In this document: in pieces, positions 54,298-62,480 of the stretch | Layout: each line of letters opens with the position of its first letter | Numbering within the stretch: position 1 is the first letter of the stretch | Assembly (NCBI RefSeq): GCF_900130045.1 | Contig: NZ_FQXT01000007.1 | Span: 62,001-126,000 of the forward strand | DNA from: Leeuwenhoekiella palythoae | GTDB taxonomy: Bacteria > Bacteroidota > Bacteroidia > Flavobacteriales > Flavobacteriaceae | DNA length: 64,000 nucleotides | Direction of reading: 5' to 3' | Program-made: the position numbers and the translations under genes | The notes under the pieces: model-generated | Seen by the model: the letters and a program-made list of their open reading frames with translations, nothing else | Database searches by the model: none | Told to the model about the DNA's origin: nothing

Positions 54298-54933
54298 TTA
54301 GGCTAATTCTCCAACGATCAATCTTCCGTGATACGCTTCTGCTTCCACGAGATGATGAAGTTCGGTTAAATTGAATTGAGTGATTTTTCCGGCAGGCATA
54401 ATCTCTAGTTTATTTCCCGCCATTGTTATTAGTCGGTTTAAATTTTCCGCCCCATCAAACGCATTAGATTTCCCTCCTGAAGTGAGTAAGGTATCTACAC
54501 CTTCAACCTGCAAAAGCTCTTTTAAAGCCGCGTCAATATCTGGTGTTGCATCAATGGCTTTATGAATCACCACTTTTAAAGGCTTTGCTGCTTTAGTAAG
54601 CATTTCAATAGCCTCAATATTGAGTTTCTTAGATTCATTTAAAACGCCAAAAACTACACCCTCAGCGCCTTCTTTCTTACAAAAGGCTATGCAGGCTTTC
54701 ATATGTTCAAGCTCTTCTTCACTGTAATTAAAGTCGCCATTACGCGGCCTGATCATCACGCGTACCGGGATCTTAACCGCCTTGATCACTTCAGAAATTA
54801 GATCTGGAGCCGGCGTTAAACCGTCAAAAGCAAGGTAAGCACAAAGCTCCAAGCGGTCTGCTCCTTTTTCTTCGGCTTTAATGGCCTGAGCCAGGCTTTC
54901 TACGCAAGCTTCTTTGATATATTTTTTTGACAT
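54298..54933 (-). CDS. cutC: CutC family protein
   Basis: 211-residue TIM-barrel protein. KEACVESLAQAIKAEEKGADRLELCA at the N-terminus, VRVMIRPRNGDFNYSEEE, VVFGVLNE and LLTSGG are CutC signatures. The family was named for copper homeostasis, but a direct copper role has been doubted. Here it lies inside a glycan-degradation operon (3 and 11 bases from its neighbours), which points to a sugar-related job. Confidence 0.9.
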   Translation of the reverse strand: MSKKYIKEACVESLAQAIKAEEKGADRLELCAYLAFDGLTPAPDLISEVIKAVKIPVRVMIRPRNGDFNYSEEELEHMKACIAFCKKEGAEGVVFGVLNESKKLNIEAIEMLTKAAKPLKVVIHKAIDATPDIDAALKELLQVEGVDTLLTSGGKSNAFDGAENLNRLITMAGNKLEIMPAGKITQFNLTELHHLVEAEAYHGRLIVGELA

Positions 54934-54944
54934 AGGGGCTTTGT

Positions 54945-56807
54945 TTAATTTTTTAGATCCTCAAGAATCGGTGTTTTTTGTGCGGAAATAGAAGTTACTG
55001 CAACGTCATTGAGTTGTTCAAAAATAGTAATAGTATTGTCCTTTTTCTTCAGCCAACATCCCGGAACGTAAAGCGTTTGCTGTGGGCCCACTTTCCAATA
55101 ACGCCCTAAATTATGTCCGTTTACAAAAACGATTCCCTTACCCACTTCGCTCATATTAAGAAAGGTATCTCCCTGCTTTTTCAAATCAAAATTTCCGGAA
55201 TACACAACAGGTCTTCCTGTTTTTACTTCCGTTGAATTTTCAACTTCCGGCACTTCCGCAAAAGGCGCTTTATACATCTCCCAACCACCTGTGATCTCAT
55301 AATCATTGATGCTCACGGGAGCGATAATTCCTTTAAGGTTATTCACGATCTCTGCCCCGTAATTGATGCGGCCCATATTCTCTACCAAGATCTCTAAACT
55401 CCCATTAAATGGAATTTTAATCGGCATTTCATACGAGTTGAAGACGCGGTTGAGTTCGCCTACTTTCTTACCATTTACATAAACGGTTGCAAAATCGCGT
55501 AACCCGGGCACTTTAAGCGTTCCGGTGATAGGTTGCGTAAAGCGTTTTTTATACAGCACATAACCATAACCTTGCTCGAGTTGCTCAAATGTAAGCGGAC
55601 TATCACTCGTCACCGGCTTTTGCTTTTTGATATACGTAAGCGCATCCGTTGTTTTTGCCAATTGAATCTGCGGAATTTCAATAACAGGAATTTGCTCCGG
55701 CACCTCCGGGATCTCATACGGTGCATATTTCTGCATCAATGCGCGAATACTGTCATATTTAGGATTTGCCCAACCTGCTTCAGAAATAGGCGCATCATAA
55801 TCGTAGCTGGTAATATCTGGTTGAATATCGTGCTCATCATTATAATTGGCTCCTGAAGTAAAACCGAAATTGGTCCCGCCGTGCGCCATATAAAAATTGA
55901 AATTCACACCGTTTTTGAGATATACTTCAGTTTGTTTTGCAATATCTGAAGCGCTGATTTTTACAAAAGGCTCTGCCCAATGATCTAACCAACCGGGATA
56001 AAACTCAGCAACCATATACGGTCCTTCGTTATTATTAAATTTATTGACCACCTTTTTCAGGTTATCGATATTTCCTTCTCCATTAGCTGTGGGTAATACG
56101 CCTTCTAGACTTCCGCCTTTAAAAAGCCACGCGCCATCAGAAGTGAAAAACGGCGCTTGAAAACCAGCATCTTTCAGCATTTTAAAAATAGCTTCTTTAT
56201 ATGCTTTATGATCTTCCGGAGCGATATCTTCCCGCTGAGCCACATACGAACCAAACTCATTCTCTACCTGCGTCATAATGATATTTCCACCATTATTGAC
56301 CTGCAACGGCGCAACTTGTTTAGCGAGTTCGTTGATGTATTCTTTACAAGCTGCTAAAAATTGCGCATTGTTCTCACGCACTTTAAGCCCCGGAATGTTT
56401 TGTAAAAACCAAGGATAGCCACCAAATTCCCACTCACCGCAGGCATAAGGTCCAGGGCGTAAAATGACAAACATCTCTTCTTCCTTGGCGATTTTAATAA
56501 ACTCGGCTACGTTTCGGTTTCCGGTTTCAAAATCCCAAACTCCGGGCGCAGGATTGTGGTAATTCCAGAATACATATGTTGCGATGGTATTCAAACCCAT
56601 CGCTTTCATCATCTGAATGCGATGACGCCAATATTCCTTTGGAATACGCTCGTAATGCATCTCACCAGAGTAAATAGGCGTTGGCTTCCCATTATATACA
56701 AAAGAGCCATTTTCTATTTTGAATGGTGCATCATCCTGAGCTTGAGCAAAGCCAAAACTCAACACAATTAAGACTAAAGCGAAAAAGTTTGTTCTTACAA
56801 CTTGCAT
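54945..56807 (-). CDS. GH35 beta-galactosidase
   Basis: 620 residues, signal peptide ending FAQAQD. GH35 barrel with GEMHYERIPKEYWRHRI, the acid/base motif TQVENEFGSY (Glu pair) and the nucleophile region MVAEFYPGWLDHW; PGPYACGEWEFGGYPWFL is also characteristic. C-terminal galactose-binding-like domains (about 480-600). Removes terminal beta-galactose from glycans in the periplasm or at the surface. Operon partner of two fucosidases. Confidence 0.94.
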   Translation of the reverse strand: MQVVRTNFFALVLIVLSFGFAQAQDDAPFKIENGSFVYNGKPTPIYSGEMHYERIPKEYWRHRIQMMKAMGLNTIATYVFWNYHNPAPGVWDFETGNRNVAEFIKIAKEEEMFVILRPGPYACGEWEFGGYPWFLQNIPGLKVRENNAQFLAACKEYINELAKQVAPLQVNNGGNIIMTQVENEFGSYVAQREDIAPEDHKAYKEAIFKMLKDAGFQAPFFTSDGAWLFKGGSLEGVLPTANGEGNIDNLKKVVNKFNNNEGPYMVAEFYPGWLDHWAEPFVKISASDIAKQTEVYLKNGVNFNFYMAHGGTNFGFTSGANYNDEHDIQPDITSYDYDAPISEAGWANPKYDSIRALMQKYAPYEIPEVPEQIPVIEIPQIQLAKTTDALTYIKKQKPVTSDSPLTFEQLEQGYGYVLYKKRFTQPITGTLKVPGLRDFATVYVNGKKVGELNRVFNSYEMPIKIPFNGSLEILVENMGRINYGAEIVNNLKGIIAPVSINDYEITGGWEMYKAPFAEVPEVENSTEVKTGRPVVYSGNFDLKKQGDTFLNMSEVGKGIVFVNGHNLGRYWKVGPQQTLYVPGCWLKKKDNTITIFEQLNDVAVTSISAQKTPILEDLKN

Positions 56808-56812
56808 AGAAT

Positions 56813-58264
56813 CTAGTATACTTCGATGTTAGAGATCAATGGGCAAGCTAATGCTTCGGTGATCTCGATTTTAAGTTTTGACGTTTCCACTCCGTTTAAT
56901 TTCAGAATGCGTTTATGCCCGATCGTCGTTTGGTTTTGCACTTCTTTCCAGGTACCATCTTCCCACACAGAAACCGTAAACGCAGCCACGCGCTGACCGA
57001 GTTTAATATACTCTTGAAGCGAAATATAATGCAGTATTTGTGGCGCTTCCCAGTTCAGTTCGATGCTTCCGGTAGTTACACCGTCATTTGTTGCCCAATA
57101 AGTTTCTGCATCGCCATCAAGCACTTTGTCTGCAGCATAAACTGGCTTATCGCCACGCACAGGAGTTGCGGTGGCAGTGGCTTTTTCGGCTAAATTTTCA
57201 GCAAAAACACTGTCTAATATTTTTCTGAATCCACGAAGTGACGCCACATCATTCTCGTGAAATAAACCACGACGGTCTGGCGGAATATTCAACAATAAGG
57301 TTGAACCGCGACCTACCGAAGTCAGATACAATTCAAATAAATTTTCTGGAGAACGCACCAGCGAATCTTCTGAAGCGTGATAAAACCAACCCGGACGAAT
57401 CGACGTATTTACCTCTGCCGGAATCCAGCTTTTTCCGTTTTTGGTTCCGCTTTGCAAGAGTTCTTCAATTCCTGCTTTACCTGCATAAAGCGTATCTGTC
57501 GTAATCGTATTCCAATGGGTTTCACCGCCTATTCCGCGCTCATTTCCTACCCAACGCAAATCTGGTCCTGCGTCGCTAAAAAATAACACAGGCGGTTGCA
57601 TCGAATCAACCATTTTTAAAGTCGTTGGCCAATCGTAATAATTTTGACGGTCGATCTTGCGCTCTTCATTGGCGCCGCCATAATAGCCGTCACCTCCGTT
57701 AGCACCGTCAAACCACATTTCAAAAACAGGTCCGTAACCAGTGAATAATTCCTTAAGTTGATTGCGGTAATAGGTGATATAAGATTCCTCGCCATAATCG
57801 GCGCGATTACGATCCCAAGGCGATAAATAAACCCCAAACTCTAATCCGTGCGCTTTAGCAGCTTCTGCAACTTCTTTCACTAAATCCCCTTTTCCATCTT
57901 TATACGGACTCGAAGCTATATCGTGCTCCGTGTATGCAGAAGGCCATAAAGCAAAACCATCGTGGTGTTTTGCTGTTAAAATGGTTCCGCTAAAACCGGT
58001 TTCTTCCAAAACAGACATCCACTGATCGACATCCAATGCAGACGGATTAAAAAGCTCTGGAGATTCGTCTCCATAACCCCATTCTTTATCGGTAAAGGTG
58101 TTTATGGTAAAATGAATAAAGGCATTCATTTCCATATCATACCAAGCGAGTTGATCTTCTGAAGGCACTGCACCATAAGGCTCAGGGACACCATCATTTG
58201 AAGATTCGCAGGCCACCAGACCGCACAATAAAAAACTTAAAAAAGGAATATAGAATCTATTCAT
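56813..58264 (-). CDS. GH29 alpha-L-fucosidase with C-terminal discoidin-like domain, lipoprotein
   Basis: 483 residues, lipobox GLVAC (Cys19). GH29 barrel: TAKHHDGFALWPS, LSPWDRN and the nucleophile in EMWFDGANGG (Asp186). Residues about 355-483 look like an F5/8 type C (discoidin) carbohydrate-binding domain. Compared with the second GH29 in this operon it has the FDGA-type nucleophile motif seen in the narrower alpha-1,3/1,4 (B-type) fucosidases, which is a family trend, not proof. Confidence 0.92.
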   Translation of the reverse strand: MNRFYIPFLSFLLCGLVACESSNDGVPEPYGAVPSEDQLAWYDMEMNAFIHFTINTFTDKEWGYGDESPELFNPSALDVDQWMSVLEETGFSGTILTAKHHDGFALWPSAYTEHDIASSPYKDGKGDLVKEVAEAAKAHGLEFGVYLSPWDRNRADYGEESYITYYRNQLKELFTGYGPVFEMWFDGANGGDGYYGGANEERKIDRQNYYDWPTTLKMVDSMQPPVLFFSDAGPDLRWVGNERGIGGETHWNTITTDTLYAGKAGIEELLQSGTKNGKSWIPAEVNTSIRPGWFYHASEDSLVRSPENLFELYLTSVGRGSTLLLNIPPDRRGLFHENDVASLRGFRKILDSVFAENLAEKATATATPVRGDKPVYAADKVLDGDAETYWATNDGVTTGSIELNWEAPQILHYISLQEYIKLGQRVAAFTVSVWEDGTWKEVQNQTTIGHKRILKLNGVETSKLKIEITEALACPLISNIEVY

Positions 58265-58273
58265 ACAAAGCGT

Positions 58274-59725
58274 TTATTCTGATTTATAAGAAAATGCAAG
58301 CGCTGCTTTTGCGGCGTTTCTTACCGAAGCAGGAAGCCTTACAGTTACCACATTATCTTTAATCGTATAGTTTAATTTTTTTCCGGTACTTACCAGTTTA
58401 AGACTGCTTCCTTTTTTAGGAAGATTTCCTTCCCAGCCCACCGTATTGGGTACCGCTTCACCTTCGGTCAATAAAGTTATTGCAAAGGTATTTTTGTCGT
58501 TTGCCGTAAAATACGTTGCCTCACTGTGATAATTGTCGATTGCATGGGTACCGTAAATTGCCTCACCGTTTGTATCTAACCAATCTCCTATTTCAGTGAG
58601 AATAGGTAGTGCATCAGGAGGTAACAAACCGTCTGGTTGTGGGCCCACTCCTAATAGCATATTTCCACCTTTGGCTACCACTTCAACTAAACTATGAATC
58701 ACCTTTGCCGAAGTTTTAAAGTTGTCATTAGGCACATACCCCCAGTTATTTCCTAAGGTCATATTGGTTTCCCAAGGATGATCTAGTTTGGTTTCCGGGA
58801 TCGAACGCTCAGGAGTTTGATAGTTCTCGTAAGGCCCGTGAACGGTACGGTCTGCAAAGATGATTCCCGGCTGTGCTTCGCGTGCCATTTTTGCGATGCG
58901 CGGCATATCCACTTCCTGGCTGAATTCTGGAATTGGAGCTCCCCAGGCACGCACTTCATCGGTTACGGTCTCACGCGGGCGCACCCAGCCACCATCTAAC
59001 CATAAAATGTCAATTGATCCATAATCGTGCATCAACTCACTGATCTGATTGAATGTGAAATCCTGAAAGCTTTTCCATTTTTCAGGATACTTTCTGATGT
59101 CATAATTCACATTACGGTCTGGTGTTGCATATTTATCCCACCAGAAATCTTGCGAATGCCAGTCTGGTTTAGAAAAATAAGCGCCAATCATAAAATCTTT
59201 CTTTCTAAATGCCTCAAATACATATTTGGCGACATTGGCTTTTGGATGGTTTTTGAAAGGTCCGTTGGTGATTTTATAATCGGTTTGCTGGGTATCAAAC
59301 ATATTGAAACCGTCGTGATGCTTGGTGGTAAAAACCACATATTTCATTCCGGCATCGGCAGCAGCATCAGCCCATTGGTCCGGATCAAAATTCACCGGAT
59401 TAAATACTGAACTCAGATTCCAATACCATTTTTTATAATCATTATACGAGATTCCTTCAGGACGCTCCAGCCAAGGTTCAGAGCAAATTTGCCAGCTCTC
59501 TATAATTCCGGGAACTGCATACACACCCCAGTGAATAAGCATTCCAAACTTTTGATCTCCCCAAACAGCAAGTTTTTCCTTTACCTGAGGATCGGTAGGT
59601 GCTTGATATATTTTTGATTGCTCGTGCAAATTACCCCCTTGTGCAAATAAGCCGTTGCTGCCGGATAGGGATCCCAGCAGCACAGCTAAAACATAAAAAA
59701 ACTTAGAGTATGAAAGGTCTCGCAT
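58274..59725 (-). CDS. GH29 alpha-L-fucosidase, second copy
   Basis: 483 residues, signal peptide ending LFAQG; no lipobox. GH29 signatures: GMLIHWGVYAVPG, TTKHHDGFNMFD, YFSKPDWH and the nucleophile motif DILWLDGGWVRP (Asp244). The catalytic pattern resembles the broader A-type group. With the B-like copy 9 bases downstream, the operon could remove two fucose linkages. C-terminal beta-sandwich of about 80 residues. Confidence 0.92.
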   Translation of the reverse strand: MRDLSYSKFFYVLAVLLGSLSGSNGLFAQGGNLHEQSKIYQAPTDPQVKEKLAVWGDQKFGMLIHWGVYAVPGIIESWQICSEPWLERPEGISYNDYKKWYWNLSSVFNPVNFDPDQWADAAADAGMKYVVFTTKHHDGFNMFDTQQTDYKITNGPFKNHPKANVAKYVFEAFRKKDFMIGAYFSKPDWHSQDFWWDKYATPDRNVNYDIRKYPEKWKSFQDFTFNQISELMHDYGSIDILWLDGGWVRPRETVTDEVRAWGAPIPEFSQEVDMPRIAKMAREAQPGIIFADRTVHGPYENYQTPERSIPETKLDHPWETNMTLGNNWGYVPNDNFKTSAKVIHSLVEVVAKGGNMLLGVGPQPDGLLPPDALPILTEIGDWLDTNGEAIYGTHAIDNYHSEATYFTANDKNTFAITLLTEGEAVPNTVGWEGNLPKKGSSLKLVSTGKKLNYTIKDNVVTVRLPASVRNAAKAALAFSYKSE

Positions 59726-59733
59726 AAGTATGG

Positions 59734-62169
59734 TTAGTTTTTTGTAAGTTGTATAGATTCTGTAAGTTCAAAACGTTCTTTAAGTCTAATATCTTGAGAA
59801 GAAGCTCCTAATTGCACTTCAAATTCCCCGGCTTCTGCAACGTGATTCATTTCGGCATCAAACAGCGCTAATTCTGAAGGAGTTAAGGTAAAAGTCACTG
59901 TTTTACTTTCGCCATTGGCTAAATGAATGCGTTCAAACCCACGTAATTGCTTTACCGGAGTGACCACGCTACTCACCACATCGCTCAGGTACAGTTGAAC
60001 GACTTCGTCTCCGTCCCGATCACCGGTATTTGAAACTTCAACCGAAACTTTGATGGTTGTGTTTGCAGCATTTCCGCTTTGCGAAATTTTCAAATCTGAA
60101 TAGTCAAAAGTGGTATAGCTCAAGCCGTGACCAAAAGCATATAATGGTGCCGAAGTTTCTTCAACATAATCTCGGCGTTTAGGCCACCAGTGGTTATAAT
60201 ACACCGGCGATTGCCCTACTGATTTTGGGATCGAGACCGGCAAGCGCCCCGCCGGATTATAATCACCAAATAAAACATCTGCCAGCGCGTGACCTCCCTG
60301 TGAACCGGGATACCACGTGTCTATGATCGCAGGAATGTGTTTGGCAGGCCAATTGATCAACAAAGGTCTGCCGGTAATCAACACTAATATTGTAGGAGTT
60401 CCTGTCGCTTCCACAGACTGCAAAAGCTCTAATTGTTTTCCCATAAGATCTAAGGTAGAACGGTCGTAACCTTCTCCACTTTCCATATCACTTAAAACTT
60501 GATCCTCTTTTGAGGAAACGGTCGCTGCACCGGTCTCTAGGTATTCGGTTTTAAAATCACGTGCGCTAGAACCACCGAGCACCACAATAGCGACTTCAGC
60601 ATTTTTTGCCGCTGCTACCGCTGCAGGAATATCGGTTTGTGTGGTATCACGAATGGCTGTTCCTTTTACATAAGTGATTTCAGCCTTTGGCATTTTGGCA
60701 CGAATTCCTTCCAGCGGCGTTACGATAAATTCGGGTTCTTGAGGCGCAGTATAGTCGCCTAATTGATTATACATCATATCTGCGTTAGGACCGATCACTG
60801 CTATTTTTTTAAGGTCTTTAGATAGCGGAAGCAAACCGTTCTCATTTTTAAGTAAGGTCACGCCTTCTAGCGCCATTTCTTTTGCGATTGCGATATGTGC
60901 CGCGCTTCGCACCATTTTTTTAGGCGCCTTTTCTTCTACATACGGATTTTCAAAAAGGCCCATTTTAAACTTTAAACGCACTACATATTTTACAGCTTCA
61001 TCTAAGCGCGCTTCAGAAACTTTTCCATTTTTAAAAGCGTTGAGTAATTCATCGTCAAAGCCATTCCCACCTAAATCTGCATCTACACCAGCATTCATTG
61101 CTAAGGCAGCAGCATCCTCAAAAGTTGCAGCCGCGTGATGATCACCTTTAATACCTTCGATGCTTGCTAAGTCTGAAACCACAAATCCTTCAAAACCCCA
61201 TTGCTCGCGCAATAAACCGGTAAGCAAGGCTTTGTTTGAAGTACTCGGAATTCCATCAACCGAACTGTACGCCGTCATAACCGAAAGCACACCAGCATCA
61301 ATCGCTTTTTTAAACGGATACATATAATCTTGCATAAGTTCGCGTTGCCCTATATGCACCGCACCACCGTTGTGACCACCTTCTGAAACGCCGTATGCAG
61401 CAAAATGCTTTAAGGTAGAAATTACACTTTCAGGATTTTCTATTCCATCACCTTGAAAACCTTCGATGACGCCCAATCCCATTTCAGAAATCAAATAAGG
61501 ATCTTCACCGAAGGTCTCTTCTACACGGGACCAGCGCGGTTCACGAGCAAGATCTAAAATAGGCCCGTAACCAATATGCGCCCCTTGAGCACGCAGCTCT
61601 TTTGCAACAGCGGCTGCCATTTTTTTATTCAATTCCGGATTAAACGTACTCGCCTGACCGATAGCTGATGGAAATTCGGTAGTCCCAATAGCCATATGGC
61701 CGTGCATCGCTTCTTCCGCCAGAAATAATGGGATTCCTAATCGACTTTCTTCGACAGCAACTTTTTGAATGGCGTTAGTCGCTTTTGCAGCGAGTTCCGG
61801 ATTCAGACCATTTGACAAGGTTTTTTGCGTCCAGGGATCGGCACGCATCACGCCCCAGAGAGCGCCTATTTTTTGAGTGGCAATCGCCTCTTTTAAAGCC
61901 TCACTAGCTTCAACCGAATTACCGGTTTTTGTGTACATTTTCCATCCCAAAAGTGTGGTGAGTTGTCCTACCTTTTCTTCGATGGTCATACGCTCTACGA
62001 GATCATTAACGCGATCTTCTATTGGCGCCTGCGCATTCTTATAGACTGCATTTGCCGGAACTTCTTCTTGAGCGCAAAGCTGTGCCACTGCGAAAACAAG
62101 CACGAACACAGTGGCAAACAACTTCTTCAAATAAATATAACACATAAGGTTCTTTATCAATTTTGGCAT
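59734..62169 (-). CDS. bglX: GH3 beta-glucosidase (BglX-like)
   Basis: 811 residues. Signal peptide; if the start is the ATG at 62169 it carries a short charged extension, and an internal ATG at 62145 gives an equally good signal ending QLCAQE. GH3 N domain with nucleophile in GFVVSDLASIEG (Asp333), LKHFAAYG, then the alpha/beta sandwich and a fibronectin-III-like C-terminal domain (about 690-800, RDGDEVVQLYLSD). Cleaves terminal beta-linked glucose (or xylose). First gene of the operon with GH29, GH29, GH35, CutC and sialidase-like genes. Confidence 0.93.
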   Translation of the reverse strand: MPKLIKNLMCYIYLKKLFATVFVLVFAVAQLCAQEEVPANAVYKNAQAPIEDRVNDLVERMTIEEKVGQLTTLLGWKMYTKTGNSVEASEALKEAIATQKIGALWGVMRADPWTQKTLSNGLNPELAAKATNAIQKVAVEESRLGIPLFLAEEAMHGHMAIGTTEFPSAIGQASTFNPELNKKMAAAVAKELRAQGAHIGYGPILDLAREPRWSRVEETFGEDPYLISEMGLGVIEGFQGDGIENPESVISTLKHFAAYGVSEGGHNGGAVHIGQRELMQDYMYPFKKAIDAGVLSVMTAYSSVDGIPSTSNKALLTGLLREQWGFEGFVVSDLASIEGIKGDHHAAATFEDAAALAMNAGVDADLGGNGFDDELLNAFKNGKVSEARLDEAVKYVVRLKFKMGLFENPYVEEKAPKKMVRSAAHIAIAKEMALEGVTLLKNENGLLPLSKDLKKIAVIGPNADMMYNQLGDYTAPQEPEFIVTPLEGIRAKMPKAEITYVKGTAIRDTTQTDIPAAVAAAKNAEVAIVVLGGSSARDFKTEYLETGAATVSSKEDQVLSDMESGEGYDRSTLDLMGKQLELLQSVEATGTPTILVLITGRPLLINWPAKHIPAIIDTWYPGSQGGHALADVLFGDYNPAGRLPVSIPKSVGQSPVYYNHWWPKRRDYVEETSAPLYAFGHGLSYTTFDYSDLKISQSGNAANTTIKVSVEVSNTGDRDGDEVVQLYLSDVVSSVVTPVKQLRGFERIHLANGESKTVTFTLTPSELALFDAEMNHVAEAGEFEVQLGASSQDIRLKERFELTESIQLTKN

Positions 62170-62429
62170 CGCTTTGTGAAAAACGCAAACTTTACGTTAG
62201 AATTTCAACAATAAGCTTTTTAAAACTAAAAGAACATTAAACAGATTTGAAAAATAATCGCTGAATAACCGCTGAACGTAGCTTAGTAACGCTAAATATT
62301 AAGATTTTTTTAAATGTTTGTAAAGTAGGTGTAATCGCCTCCAGCCTTTGAAAACGTTGTACTTGATTTAAAGATTAAATATTAAATTAGTCTAAAGTTA
62401 ATCCCAATGCAGGTCTGCGCTTAAACAAA
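62170..62429. other. Intergenic region upstream of the GH3-led glycan operon
   Basis: Together with the terminator beyond it, a roughly 310-base gap. No credible gene. A weak -7-like sequence (TAAAGTTTG, with a one-base longer spacer than TAnnTTTG) lies on the minus strand at 62186-62194, just before the GH3 start. I see no regulator binding site with the symmetry of those elsewhere in the window. Confidence 0.5.
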
Positions 62430-62457
62430 AAAAGGGTGCTTTTGCGAGCACCCTTTT
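62430..62457 (-). terminator. Terminator of the symporter gene
   Basis: 11-base perfect stem (62430-62440 / 62447-62457) with a 6-base loop, then a T-run on the minus strand, 23 bases after the symporter stop codon. It separates the symporter unit from the GH3-led operon. Confidence 0.9.
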
Positions 62458-62480
62458 CACCAGAAACAATTTAAAAAAAC

